A stretch of DNA of 64,000 nt from Actinoplanes sp. L3-i22. GTDB taxonomy: Bacteria > Actinomycetota > Actinomycetes > Mycobacteriales > Micromonosporaceae. Of the stretch, positions 1 to 8,386 are shown in pieces. Where the stretch lies: NCBI RefSeq assembly GCF_019704555.1, contig NZ_AP024745.1:1546001-1610000 (forward strand). Direction: 5' to 3'. Position numbers and translations under genes: made by a program. The notes below the pieces were generated by a model. The model saw only the letters and a list, made by a program, of their open reading frames with translations, did no database searches and was not told the DNA's origin. Position 1 is the first letter of the stretch, and every line of letters starts with the position of its first letter.

Positions 1-106
1 CGGCCGTGCCGGCCACCTGTCCGCCGGCGCTCGCCATGGCGGCGGACAGATAATCCCAGGCCTGGCCCGCGGTCCGTTCGGCCCGGCTCTTCCTCGTCGC
101 GAACAT
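1..106 (-). CDS. Partial hypothetical protein (N-terminus only)
   Basis: The reading frame starts at ATG 106 and runs off the left edge after 35 codons (begins MFATRKSRAERTAGQAWDYL). A strong Shine-Dalgarno, AGGAGG, lies 9 nt upstream of the ATG. The visible part is basic and then alanine-rich, with no recognisable domain. It diverges from the STAS gene to the right. I cannot assign a function. Confidence 0.6.
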   Translation of the reverse strand, partial: MFATRKSRAERTAGQAWDYLSAAMASAGGQVAGTA

Positions 107-402
107 CGTCGGTAACCTCCTGCGCTCGCCCTGCACTCCGTTTCGTGCCCCGATGCGGACAGTGGCAAACGTCCGGTATGGAGGGCATCACGTTTCTAAA
201 ACGATTTGACGGCCCGCAGTACTGTTGACCTCGCTCACACGGGTCACTCAGGTGTCTAACAGGTTCGGGGCCTAACCTTTCGGTCAGTTTCACCGAACCT
301 TCCGGGGGCTGGTCCGACCGCTCTGCACTCCTGGGTGGTCGTGCTGACCTGCGAACAGAGGAACAACGCCCGGAACGACCCGGGCGGGTGGAGGGAAGAG
401 GC
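107..402. other. Divergent intergenic region upstream of the STAS gene
   Basis: No gene is seen in these 296 bases. The region must hold the promoters of the left partial gene and of the STAS gene. It has two TTGAC-type -35-like hexamers (206-211 and 225-230) and a set of overlapping inverted repeats at 261-300. Confidence 0.6.
261..300 (+). promoter_or_regulatory. Overlapping inverted repeats in the STAS gene leader
   Basis: AGGTTCGG (261-268) pairs perfectly with CCGAACCT (293-300). TTCGGT (279-284) can instead pair with ACCGAA (292-297), and AGGTT (261-265) with AACCT (274-278). The pairings exclude one another, as in an attenuator, or they may be an operator cluster. Function is inferred only. 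Confidence 0.35.
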
Positions 403-753
403 GTGACGCTGTCGATAATGACGTCGACGCTGGCTGACGGCGCTGTCGAGGTCTCACCGCGAGGCGAGATCGACGTCGAGAACGCGTACGAGATTCGCGA
501 GGCGGTCGCGGCCCATCTGGCCGACGGCACCCCGGCGCGGATCGAGCTCAACATGCAGCATGTGACCTTCATCGACTCCGTGGGTATCAGCGCCCTCGTG
601 GCGGCCTTCCAGCTGGCCGGAGTCAGCGGGGTCAAGGTGGTCGTGACGCAGCCCAGCCGGTTCGCGCACAGACAGCTGTGGGTGACCGGGCTTCTGGGCC
701 TGTTCGGCAACCCTCAGCCGCACGAGGACGACGCCGCACTCTCCGGCGCCTGA
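403..753 (+). CDS. STAS-domain protein, anti-sigma factor antagonist type
   Basis: A protein of 116 residues that is a single STAS domain, as in SpoIIAA/RsbV and the many BldG-like actinobacterial antagonists. These bind and release anti-sigma kinases in a phosphorylation-dependent way. The conserved loop FIDSVGIS contains Asp58-Ser59, with Ser59 at the position phosphorylated in the family. GTG 403 was preferred over the in-frame GTG 388 because GGAGGG lies about 9 nt before it. No kinase or sigma factor is adjacent, so its partner is elsewhere in the genome. A strong hairpin terminator follows. Confidence 0.85.
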   Translation: MTLSIMTSTLADGAVEVSPRGEIDVENAYEIREAVAAHLADGTPARIELNMQHVTFIDSVGISALVAAFQLAGVSGVKVVVTQPSRFAHRQLWVTGLLGLFGNPQPHEDDAALSGA

Positions 754-765
754 CCCGACTTGTCC

Positions 766-803
766 GGGACGCCCGTTCTCCTACCGTGGAGACCGGGCGT
801 CCC
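766..803 (+). terminator. Hairpin terminator after the STAS gene
   Basis: GGGACGCCCG (766-775) pairs perfectly with CGGGCGTCCC (794-803). The 18-nt loop contains a second stem (TCTCC/GGAGA), giving a long near-continuous hairpin 12 nt after the stop codon. No T-run follows, as is usual in actinobacteria. Confidence 0.8.
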
Positions 804-900
804 GTCGTGTCCGCCCACTCGACCGGCTCCGCCTGCTCGGTCCGTCCCGGCCGCTCGGTCCGCTCGGTCCGCTCTGCCCGCTTGGTCCGCTCCGGCCCGC

Positions 901-968
901 CCCGCTTGCTCGGCTCACTCGCCTGCTCGGCCGCCCCGCTTGCTCGGCTCACTCGCCTGCTCGGCCGC
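901..968. repeat. 34-bp perfect tandem repeat, two copies
   Basis: Bases 901-934 (beginning CCCGCTTGCTCGGCTCACTC) are repeated exactly at 935-968. The flanks carry degenerate CGGTCCGCT repeats. No coding function is apparent. Confidence 0.85.
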
Positions 969-1249
969 TCCGTTTGGTGGCCGAGCCCGCGCCCTGCGCC
1001 CTGCGCCCCGCCGTGCCCGCGCTGCGCGCCCACGCCTGGCGCTGCGGCCCGCACCCGGCGTTCCGTGCTCCACACCCATACCTCGCGGCCTACCCACGTG
1101 CCCGCGCCCCGCTGTGCCCGCGTCGCGCGCCCACGCCAGGCGCCGCGGCCTGCGCCCTGCCGCGCCCGCGTCCGGCGCCGCGGCCCGCGCCCGCTTGTTC
1201 CTGCTGACGGGATGGCGGGGCCGTATCACGTTTTTTCGGATCTTGGGTG

Positions 1250-1275
1250 TTGTCCACAGCGCCGCGCTGTCCACA
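1250..1275 (+). promoter_or_regulatory. Pair of DnaA-box-like sites, 17-bp period
   Basis: TTGTCCACA at 1250-1258 matches the actinobacterial DnaA-box consensus, and CTGTCCACA at 1267-1275 matches 8 of 9 bases in the same orientation. Their starts are 17 bp apart, the same spacing as the pair at 58069-58094. There is no dnaA, dnaN or AT-rich element nearby, so this is not oriC. Confidence 0.55.
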
Positions 1276-1366
1276 GGGTGCCCACGTGATCTTGCGTTTG
1301 TGCTGGATAATGGGCGTGGCGGGCTGCCCCCGTGGAGGGTGGGGACTGCTCGGCGGGGGGAACGGG

Positions 1367-2218
1367 TCAGGTCGGTGGGGTCTGGATGCGGATGCCGTCG
1401 ACGTTGATGCGGATCGTGGTGTCCTCGTGGGGGGCTCGCAGTGGGGTCACCACCGCGAAGTTGTCGGCCAGGGCGGCCAGGTCGGTGCCCGGGTCCAGCT
1501 CCTCCTCGGCGGCCTGCACCGCGGTGCGGACGAAGCCGTCGCCGGCCTCGGCGATGCTCATCTGGACCTGGCCGAAGCGGGCCAGCGATGCCTGTTTCAG
1601 GCCGCGGATGCCGTCCACGTGCAGGTCCGGGACGTTCAGGTTGAAGACCGTCCCGGGTGGGGTGTGCAGGAGCGCGGGCAGCAGCCGGACGGCGAGTTCG
1701 GCGCCGCTGGCCCAGTGGTGCTTCTCCTCGTCGGCGCGGTGGATGGCGTCGATGGCGGCGCCGCCGCTGGACGCGGTGGCCTGGGCCGGGGTGAGCACGT
1801 CCAGCGACACCGCCAGGCCGCGCAGGCCGGCGTGGGACGCGGTGAGGGTGGCGCCGACGGTGCCCGAGTGGACGACGGCCGCTCCGGCGTTGGCGCCCCG
1901 GTTGATGCCGGAGACGACCAGGTCGGGCGGCGGGCCGAAGGCCTCCCGCAGGGCGAGCAGGACGATGTACGCGGGGGACGCGGCTACGCCGTACGCCGGA
2001 ATGTTCTTTGCTCCTGATATCTCTCGCTGCTCGGAGACGATCTTGCCGTCCTGCACGACGGCGGTCATCGAGGCGCTGCTGCCGCTCGATTCGCTCAGGG
2101 GTGCGGCGACCACCACGTCGTAGTCGGCGTGCGCGAGGGCGCGCGCCAGCCAGCGGATGCCCGGGGCCTCGATGCCGTCGTCATTGGTGATGAGGATGCG
2201 CAGGTGGCGAGGGGTCAT
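1367..2218 (-). CDS. surE: 5'/3'-nucleotidase SurE
   Basis: A protein of 283 residues with SurE family hallmarks: the metal-binding Asp-Asp pair in ITNDDGIEAPGI (residues 10-21), the serine-rich loop PLSESSGSS, and SGINRGANAG with the metal-binding Asn. Family members are cytoplasmic, divalent-metal-dependent phosphatases of nucleoside monophosphates. The ATG overlaps the TGA of the upstream pfkB-type kinase (ATGA, 2215-2218), so the two are translationally coupled. The end is convergent with the STAS gene across the gene-free stretch. Confidence 0.93.
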   Translation of the reverse strand: MTPRHLRILITNDDGIEAPGIRWLARALAHADYDVVVAAPLSESSGSSASMTAVVQDGKIVSEQREISGAKNIPAYGVAASPAYIVLLALREAFGPPPDLVVSGINRGANAGAAVVHSGTVGATLTASHAGLRGLAVSLDVLTPAQATASSGGAAIDAIHRADEEKHHWASGAELAVRLLPALLHTPPGTVFNLNVPDLHVDGIRGLKQASLARFGQVQMSIAEAGDGFVRTAVQAAEEELDPGTDLAALADNFAVVTPLRAPHEDTTIRINVDGIRIQTPPT

Positions 2219-3150
2219 GATGCCTTCTTGATCGGGGTCAGCCGGACTCGTTCGGTCAGCACCCGGACGGCGTCGACGTGCCCGGTGCCCAGGCCGTGCC
2301 GGGTGACGTTGAGGGCTCCGGCGGCCGCGCCGGTACGGACAGCGTCGGTCATCGATCCACCGTTGGCCAGGGTGGCGGCCACGCCGGCGGTCATCGAGTC
2401 GCCGGCGCCGCGGTGTTCGGCGGCGGTCAGCCGGGGCAGCGTGACGGTGTAGATCTCGTCGTCGATCAGGGCCAGCGCGCCCTCGTCGGCCCGCGAGACC
2501 AGGGCCGCCTCGGCGCCGTCGATGTTCAGCTTGACCAGGGCGTTGAGCAGCTCCTCGGTGGAGCCGTCGGCGGCCAGCCCGTCCTTGATCAGCTCTTCGT
2601 GACTGATTTTGACGACGGTGACGCCGGCGTTCAGCACCTCTTCCAGGTATCGGCCGCACAGGTCGGCGATCACCCGGCAGCCGTTCGCGCGCAGGTCGGT
2701 GGCGAGCCGTCCGTACACCTCGGGTTTGATCACCGAGGGGTGCGCCGGGCCGCTCAGGATCGCGATGCCGGCCCGCAGGCCCTCGGCGAGGCTGAGGTTG
2801 TAGAGCTCGTCCAGCTCGTGCCGGGAGAGCGGGACGCCGGGCCGTTCGGCGATCTCCTGGCGGCTGCCGCTGCGGCGGTCGTGCACGTACCAGCCGGTGC
2901 CGTGCTCCCGCATGACGAGCCGGATGGTGACGCCGGTCAGCTCGGACATCAGCGGGGCCAGCACCCGGCCGACCTCGCCGCCGGCGGCGGTGCAGAGCGT
3001 CACCTTGGCGCCCAGGGACGTGATCATGCGGGTCTGCCAGATGCCCTGGCCACCCGGGTGCACGTGTAGTTCTGGTTCGTCGTGGTGCTGCTCGATCGTC
3101 ACCGTCAGCTGTGGGGCCGGCGCGAAGACCATGACCCGGCCGTCACTCAT
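2215..3150 (-). CDS. PfkB-family carbohydrate kinase (1-phosphofructokinase-like)
   Basis: About 311 residues. The PfkB signature near the C-terminus, RGAGDSMTAG, supplies the anion hole and the catalytic Asp of ribokinase-fold sugar kinases. The N-terminal HPGGQGIWQT matches the substrate-binding GGxG region. ATG 3150 is the most conservative start; in-frame ATGs at 3159 and 3165 are equally possible because no clear Shine-Dalgarno is visible. The stop overlaps surE, so the operon pairs a small-molecule kinase with a phosphatase. The substrate is not evident; fructose-1-phosphate or tagatose-6-phosphate-type sugars are typical for this subfamily. Confidence 0.85.
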   Translation of the reverse strand: MSDGRVMVFAPAPQLTVTIEQHHDEPELHVHPGGQGIWQTRMITSLGAKVTLCTAAGGEVGRVLAPLMSELTGVTIRLVMREHGTGWYVHDRRSGSRQEIAERPGVPLSRHELDELYNLSLAEGLRAGIAILSGPAHPSVIKPEVYGRLATDLRANGCRVIADLCGRYLEEVLNAGVTVVKISHEELIKDGLAADGSTEELLNALVKLNIDGAEAALVSRADEGALALIDDEIYTVTLPRLTAAEHRGAGDSMTAGVAATLANGGSMTDAVRTGAAAGALNVTRHGLGTGHVDAVRVLTERVRLTPIKKAS

Positions 3151-3241
3151 GATTCGCATTCTCATCTTTTTGCACATCCGGCGTGGCGGATCGCAAAAAG
3201 AACAGTGGCCCGCAAACAGAACAGAAGCCACTCGAACCCCG

Positions 3242-4156
3242 TCACCAGGCGGTCGGGGTGCAGTGCCCTCCCACGCCGGCCGGCTCCACCTGGAGGGTGG
3301 CGTGCTCGATGGCGAACTCGTCGTGCAGCGTCTCGCGCGCCACGGTCAGCACCGGGCCCAGCTCGGCGGCCGGCTCCAGGCGCAGGTGCGCGGAGGCCAC
3401 CTCCATGCCCTCGGTCAATGTCCAGACGTGCAGATCGTGCACATCGCAGACGCCCGGGACGGAGGCCAGCCGCTCCCGGACCGCGGCCACGTCCACGTGC
3501 TCGGGTGCCGCCTGGACCAGGATCCGCACCGCCGAGCGGCCCAGCGCGAACGTGCGGGGGAGGATCATCAGAGCGACCACGACGGCGACGATCGGGTCCG
3601 CGTACGCCCAGCCGGTCAGCCAGATCACCACCGCGGCCACGATCACGCCGGCCGAGCCCAGCAGGTCGCCGAGCACCTCCAGGTACGCCCCGCGGACCCC
3701 GATGTTCTCCTTCGCCCCCGACCGCAGCAGGGCGAACGCGACCAGGTTGGCGGCCAGCCCGCCGAGCGCGACCAGCAGCATCGCGCCGGCCGGCACCTCC
3801 GGCGGGTCGGTGAACCGGCGCACCGCCTGGACCACCACGAAACCGGCCACCAGGGTCAGCAGGGTGGCGTTGGCCAGCGCGGCGAGCACCTCCAGGCGGT
3901 AGAGCCCGAAGGTGCGCGCGGAGTCCGACCCGGCCCGGCCGGCGGCGGTGATCGCGGCCAGGGTCATCGCGATCGCCAGCACGTCGGTGAACATGTGGCC
4001 GGCGTCGGAGAGCAGCGCCAGCGAGCCGGTCAGCCCGGCGGCCGCCGCTTCGAGCAGCATGAACCCGGTGAGCAGCCCGGCGACCCACCAGAGGCGGCCG
4101 CGCTGCCGGGCGCCGGCGTGCAGCGCCCGGGCGCCGTGGTCGTGACCGGCTCCCAT
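3242..4156 (-). CDS. Cation diffusion facilitator (CzcD/ZitB-type metal efflux)
   Basis: A protein of 304 residues with a His-containing N-terminus (MGAGHDHGA), six predicted membrane helices and a C-terminal cytoplasmic metal-binding domain (from about residue 205). SDAGHMFTDV in helix 2 gives the H-x3-D transport site, and LEVLGDLLGSA in helix 5 supplies the partner Asp. It exports Zn2+ or related divalent cations by proton antiport. GGAAGGTGG lies 4 nt upstream of ATG 4156; a TTG start 12 codons further upstream lacks such a site. A 20-bp dyad lies about 40 nt upstream. Confidence 0.92.
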   Translation of the reverse strand: MGAGHDHGARALHAGARQRGRLWWVAGLLTGFMLLEAAAAGLTGSLALLSDAGHMFTDVLAIAMTLAAITAAGRAGSDSARTFGLYRLEVLAALANATLLTLVAGFVVVQAVRRFTDPPEVPAGAMLLVALGGLAANLVAFALLRSGAKENIGVRGAYLEVLGDLLGSAGVIVAAVVIWLTGWAYADPIVAVVVALMILPRTFALGRSAVRILVQAAPEHVDVAAVRERLASVPGVCDVHDLHVWTLTEGMEVASAHLRLEPAAELGPVLTVARETLHDEFAIEHATLQVEPAGVGGHCTPTAW

Positions 4157-4197
4157 GTGTCCACCTTCCGCCGTCGGGGGAGCCGCCGCCAAGGTAT

Positions 4198-4217
4198 GCG
4201 TGCATAGCTATGTATGC
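4198..4217. promoter_or_regulatory. Imperfect palindrome upstream of the metal efflux gene
   Basis: GCGTGCATAG (4198-4207) faces CTATGTATGC (4208-4217), matching at 8 of 10 pairs with a perfect CATAGCTATG core. It lies 42-61 bp upstream of the CDF start codon, where an ArsR/SmtB- or TetR-type metal sensor would act. The regulator is not in this window. Confidence 0.45.
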
Positions 4218-4367
4218 GATCGGTGGCCGTCATCGGCAGCTCTCGCGGTGACCGTAACGGCCGGGCTCGCATCCGCGGCGACGACGCCCGGCCTGATCAG
4301 CACAATCACCCGGGCGAGCGGCATCCCGCCGGACACGGCCTGGGCCGTGCCCGGCGGGGCGGACTGC

Positions 4368-6512
4368 CTACGGGTGCCAGGCGGGGTTCGTGCCGACCGT
4401 GGTGAGCCGCTGAGTGGCTCGGGACAGCGCGACGTACAGGGTGCGCACCCCGGCCCGGTCCACCGCGATCTCGGCCGGCTCGACCAGCACGACCGCGTCG
4501 TACTCCATGCCCTTGGCCTCCAGCGCGGTGACCACCTGGACGCGTTCCGGCAGGCCGGCCACCCAGGCGGCGATCTCCTCCTGGCGCGGCACCGGGGTGA
4601 TCACGCCGATCGTCCCGTCCACGTCGGCCAGCTGCTTCTCGGCCAGGTCCCGGACGGTGGCCGGCAGCGTGGCGGCCGGGGCCACCACGTCGACCGGGTC
4701 GACGCCGGTGGACCGCACCGCCGAGGGCAGCGGCAGGTCCGGCAGGATCGCCCGGATCACGCCGGCGGCGACCGCGAAGATCTCCGACGAGTTCCGGTAG
4801 TTGGTGGTCAGCGCGTAGCTGTTGCGCGGGCGGGTGCCGAGCGCCTTCTCCCGGGCCCGGTCCAGCTCGTCCGGGTCACCGGACCAGGCGGTCTGCGCCG
4901 GGTCGCCGACGACCGTCCAGGACGCGTACTGCCCCCGGCGGCCGATCATCCGCCACTGCATCGGCGAGACGTCCTGCGACTCGTCGACCACGACGTGCGC
5001 GTAGTCCCGGTAGTCGTCCTCGCGCTGCAGGTGCTGGGTCCGCTGCGCCGCCTGGCGGTCGGAGAACGTGCTGACCTCCTGCACCCCGTCCCGTACATGG
5101 AAGGGGTTCTTGTTCTTCTTCTGCGCCTGCCGCGGCCGGCCCAGCATCTCGTCGAGCTCGTCCAGCAGCGCGACGTCGGAGATCGTCGGGCCGTGCTCGT
5201 TCAGCCCGTCGAACGAGCCCTGCAGGAGGTCGATCTCTTCCCGGGACAAAACCCCATTTGCGTACGACCGGAGCCGCCGCGGATCGGCCAGCCAGCGCAG
5301 CACCCGCAGCGGGGTGAAGCGCGGCCACCAGGCCCGCAGGAAGTTCCGGAAGTCGCTCCGGTCGGCCAGCTCGGCCTCGAACTCCCGCTTCTCCGGCAGC
5401 CCGGACAGCTTCTGGTCCCGGGCCTGTGCCCAGAGCGCGTCGAAGACCCGGTCGAAGCCGTGCCCGCGGACCTCGTTGCGCCGGGCGCCGCGCTGCAGCA
5501 CCTTGCGCCGGATCTGGTCCAGCGCCTGCGCGTCCAGCCGGAGCAGCGCGCCCCGGTAGAGCAGGCGCAGCTCGGTCGGCGCGTCCGGCACGGCGTCGTG
5601 CGAGGCGCGCTCCAGGACCCGGCGGATCCGCAGCGAGCCCTTGATCGCGGCCACCTCGCCCGAGTCGACCCGGGTGGCGTCCCAGCCCGGCACCAGCGAG
5701 CCGAGCGAGCGCAGCGTCGCGGTGTCCTCGCCGAGCGAGGGCAGCACGGTCGCGATGTAGTTCACGAACACGCCGGACGGGCCGATCACCAGGACCCCGC
5801 CGCCGGCGAACCGGCTGCGGTCGGAGTAGAGCAGGTAGGCGGCCCGGTGCAGGGCCACCGCGGTCTTGCCGGTGCCGGGGCCGCCGGTGACGATGGTCAC
5901 GCCGCCGGCCGGCGAGCGGATCGCGTCGTCCTGCTCGCGCTGGATGGTGGCGACGATGTCGCGCATCCCGCTACCGGTCGCCTTGGAGAGGCTGGCCAGC
6001 AGCGCGCCGTCACCGACCACGATCATCCCGGGTGGCGCGGCCTCCGGGTCGAGCAGGTCGTCCTCGATGCCGGTGACCCGCTCCCGGCTGGACTGGATCA
6101 TCCGGCGCCGGATCACGCCCAGCGGCTCGGCCGGCGTGGCCCGGTAGAAGGCCGCGGCGGCGGGCGCCCGCCAGTCGACGACCAGCGGTTTCGAGCTGTC
6201 GTCGCGGATGCCCATCCGGCCCACGTAGTGGGTGGCGCCGTCCAGTTGATCGAGGCGGCCGAAGACCAGTCCCTCGTACTCGGTGTCCAGGGCGTGCCGG
6301 CGGCGGGCCGCGTGGAAGACCATCGCGTCGCGTTCGACCAGGGCCCCGAAGGTGCCCACCCCGGCGAGCTGATATCCCTCCTTCTCGGCCCGGGACGCGT
6401 GTGCTCGCAGCTCGGCGAGACGGGTGTAGACCCGGTCCACGTGCTGCTGCTCGACCGCGATCTCTTGTTGCAGGACGGTGGCGTCGCTCAAGTCGGTCGT
6501 TCTCCCTTTCAT
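4368..6512 (-). CDS. HelD/HelR-type UvrD-like ATPase, RNA polymerase recycling factor
   Basis: About 714 residues in superfamily 1. Walker A is GGPGTGKTAVALHRAAYLL (middle of the protein), the DExx box is VVDESQDVSPMQW, and the C-terminus carries TTNYRNSSEIF and TLYVALSRAT. An N-terminal coiled-coil region (EQQHVDRVYTRLAELRAH) precedes VVDWRAPAAAAFY, a hallmark of the HelD class. HelD proteins remove RNA polymerase from nucleic acid, and some actinobacterial members (HelR) protect against rifamycins. ATG 6512 is used; TTG 6491 behind AAAGGGAGAA is a credible alternative. No rifamycin-associated palindrome was seen upstream. Confidence 0.85.
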   Translation of the reverse strand: MKGRTTDLSDATVLQQEIAVEQQHVDRVYTRLAELRAHASRAEKEGYQLAGVGTFGALVERDAMVFHAARRRHALDTEYEGLVFGRLDQLDGATHYVGRMGIRDDSSKPLVVDWRAPAAAAFYRATPAEPLGVIRRRMIQSSRERVTGIEDDLLDPEAAPPGMIVVGDGALLASLSKATGSGMRDIVATIQREQDDAIRSPAGGVTIVTGGPGTGKTAVALHRAAYLLYSDRSRFAGGGVLVIGPSGVFVNYIATVLPSLGEDTATLRSLGSLVPGWDATRVDSGEVAAIKGSLRIRRVLERASHDAVPDAPTELRLLYRGALLRLDAQALDQIRRKVLQRGARRNEVRGHGFDRVFDALWAQARDQKLSGLPEKREFEAELADRSDFRNFLRAWWPRFTPLRVLRWLADPRRLRSYANGVLSREEIDLLQGSFDGLNEHGPTISDVALLDELDEMLGRPRQAQKKNKNPFHVRDGVQEVSTFSDRQAAQRTQHLQREDDYRDYAHVVVDESQDVSPMQWRMIGRRGQYASWTVVGDPAQTAWSGDPDELDRAREKALGTRPRNSYALTTNYRNSSEIFAVAAGVIRAILPDLPLPSAVRSTGVDPVDVVAPAATLPATVRDLAEKQLADVDGTIGVITPVPRQEEIAAWVAGLPERVQVVTALEAKGMEYDAVVLVEPAEIAVDRAGVRTLYVALSRATQRLTTVGTNPAWHP

Positions 6513-6644
6513 GCGCACCACCAGCGCTCGCGCGAAGGGGGCAATCGAACTTACTCCCGCACCGCAACGCGCGTCGAAGCGGCCTGGTGTTCGCCGCATC
6601 GTTCGAGCCTTACAGAAACGACTGGAGGCGCGGGGATGTTCCGC

Positions 6645-7586
6645 TCAAGCCGCTTTGCGGTAGTTCGTACGCCGAGCCGCCTTGCGTGTCCCCCGGTTCG
6701 CCCGGCGGACGACCTCGACCAGCGCGGCCGAGACCTCCTCCGGCCGCTCCAGCGGCAGCATGTGGCCCCCACCGGGGCAGACGGTCAGCCGGGCATGGGG
6801 GAGGGCGGCCGCGATCGACTCGGCGCACGGCAGCGGGGTCAGCCGGTCCCGATCGCCGACCAGCACCGCGGCCGGCACGTCGCCGATCGCGGCCAGGGTC
6901 GCCAGCCGCTGCTGCGCGCCGATCGAGGCGCGGAACCCGCCGATCGAGCTCAGCGGCGCCCGGCCCACGCTGCGCAGGGTCAGGCCGAGCGCCTCGGCGG
7001 CGCACCGGTCGCCGAAGAGCAGCCAGCGCAGCGCCGGGGCCAGGGCGGGCAGCACGGCGCGGTGCGGCCGCCACGGGCCGCTCCGGGCCAGCACCCCGGC
7101 GCCGAACGTCTCGCCGAACCGCAGCACGCCTGCCACGCTCTCCGGCAGGCCGTACCGGGTGTGGGTGTGGCCCTCGGCGGTGGTCGAGACCAGCAGCAGC
7201 CCGGCCACCCGGGCGGTGAACTCCCGCGGGTGGCGGTGCGCGAACTCCATGATCGTCATGCCGCCCATCGAGTGCCCGCCGAGCACCACCGGCCCGGTCG
7301 GCGCGAGCCGGCGCAGCACCTCGGCCAGGTCGTCGCCGAGCTGGTCCAGGGTCGCCGAGCGGAGCTGGGTGGCGGCGGAGCGGCCGTGGCCCCGGGTGTC
7401 GTACGCGATCACCCGCGGCGCCCGCCGGCCCAGGGCGGCGAGCGCGGCCACCTGATGGCGCCAGGTGCGCCGATCCAGGCACCAGCCGTGCAGCAGCACC
7501 ACCGTGACCGGGGCATCGGCCGGCCCGGAGACCTCGGCGTGCAGTCGCACACCGTCGGGCATCTCGATCTCGACTCGATCGGACAT
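6645..7586 (-). CDS. Alpha/beta-fold hydrolase
   Basis: A protein of 313 residues with a complete alpha/beta-hydrolase triad: the nucleophile elbow GGHSMGGMT, the Asp in LVGDRDRLTP and the His in PGGGHMLPLE. LLHGWCLDRRTW forms the oxyanion strand. GGAGGT sits 4 nt before ATG 7586, which fixes the start (MSDRVEIEMPDG). It is cytoplasmic, with no signal peptide. The substrate cannot be told; family members include esterases, haloperoxidase-like enzymes and lactonases. It lies upstream of the HelD-type gene on the same strand with a gap of about 130 bp. Confidence 0.88.
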   Translation of the reverse strand: MSDRVEIEMPDGVRLHAEVSGPADAPVTVVLLHGWCLDRRTWRHQVAALAALGRRAPRVIAYDTRGHGRSAATQLRSATLDQLGDDLAEVLRRLAPTGPVVLGGHSMGGMTIMEFAHRHPREFTARVAGLLLVSTTAEGHTHTRYGLPESVAGVLRFGETFGAGVLARSGPWRPHRAVLPALAPALRWLLFGDRCAAEALGLTLRSVGRAPLSSIGGFRASIGAQQRLATLAAIGDVPAAVLVGDRDRLTPLPCAESIAAALPHARLTVCPGGGHMLPLERPEEVSAALVEVVRRANRGTRKAARRTNYRKAA

Positions 7587-7734
7587 GGGCACCTCCGCGC
7601 TTCTCACGCCCCCGCGAGTACCCACGGGTAATAAGCATCACTCGCGATCTCGCGATCGGCTACCACCACGTCGGTGACCGTGAGCTGCCTCCCAATTACT
7701 TTCCATCGCCGTCCGGACAGCGAGAATCGACGTC

Positions 7735-8349
7735 ATGACAGCCATTCGCGCTGCCCAGGCCATTACGCCCAGCACTTCGCTGGGCGAGCTCATCACGGGC
7801 AACAAGCGCTTCGTGTACGGGAAACCGCATTACGGGCACAACGTCACCCAGGCGGCCGCCACGGCCGGCGGGCAGCAGCCGCACGCGGTCGTGCTCGGTT
7901 GCATCGACTCGCGGGTGCCCCTGGAGGCGATCTTCGACCAGCCGTTCGGCTCGATCTGCGTGGCCCGCTCGGGGGCGCACGTACTGGACCGGTCGATGAT
8001 CGGGTCGGTCGAGTTCGCGGTATCGTCGCTGGGCGTCTCGCTCGCCCTGGTGGTCGGGCACAAGCGCTGCGGCGCGGTGACCGCCACGGTCGGCGCGGTG
8101 CGGGCCGGCGACCTCCCGGGCGGCGACGTGGGCTACCTGGTGGGCGAGATCGCCCCCGCGGCCGACGGGGTCGACCTGGACGACCCGTCGGCGGCTGACC
8201 AGGTCATCCGGGCGCACGTGGAGCGGACCGTGGCCCGGCTGCGGGGGACTCCCGAGCTGTCGGCGGCGATCGCGGCGGGCACGGTCGACGTGGTCGGCGC
8301 GATCTACGACCTGGACACCGGCTGGGTGGAGTTCCTCGACCGGTCCTGA
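7735..8349 (+). CDS. Beta-class carbonic anhydrase
   Basis: A protein of 204 residues. Zinc ligands are visible as Cys56 in GCIDSR (with the Asp58-Arg60 dyad), His109 and Cys112 in GHKRCGAV. It interconverts CO2 and bicarbonate in the cytoplasm, supplying bicarbonate to carboxylases such as the acetyl-CoA carboxylase that feeds the FAS-II genes downstream. The start MTAIRAAQ has only a weak ribosome site. A strong bidirectional terminator separates it from the convergent small gene at 8442. Confidence 0.93.
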   Translation: MTAIRAAQAITPSTSLGELITGNKRFVYGKPHYGHNVTQAAATAGGQQPHAVVLGCIDSRVPLEAIFDQPFGSICVARSGAHVLDRSMIGSVEFAVSSLGVSLALVVGHKRCGAVTATVGAVRAGDLPGGDVGYLVGEIAPAADGVDLDDPSAADQVIRAHVERTVARLRGTPELSAAIAAGTVDVVGAIYDLDTGWVEFLDRS

Positions 8350-8386
8350 GCCGCGATTCATTTGGGCTGATCTTCAGTAAACGCGA

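Larger units (their letters stand above)
754..1366. other. Gene-free GC-rich stretch
   Basis: These 613 bases lie between convergent STAS and surE. They hold the STAS terminator (766-803), C/G-rich low-complexity DNA with a 34-bp tandem repeat (901-968), and a pair of DnaA-box-like sites (1250-1275). The open frames on both strands have Pro/Arg/Ala-only translations and no ribosome site; I do not count them as genes. Confidence 0.7.

Noticed and set aside
1250..1275. Possible replication origin
   Set aside because: Only two DnaA-box-like sites, with no dnaA/dnaN/gyrB neighbours and no AT-rich unwinding element.
678..1407. Several Pro/Ala/Arg-rich open frames after the STAS gene
   Set aside because: They overlap a terminator and a tandem repeat, lack ribosome sites and have translations typical of non-coding GC-rich DNA.
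6513..6644. Rifamycin-associated element upstream of the HelD-type gene
   Set aside because: No palindrome of that kind is visible in the upstream region, so control by rifamycin cannot be claimed.
4155..7631. A very long plus-strand open frame (over 1100 codons)
   Set aside because: It is the GC-rich shadow of the HelD-type and hydrolase genes, which have clear motifs on the minus strand.
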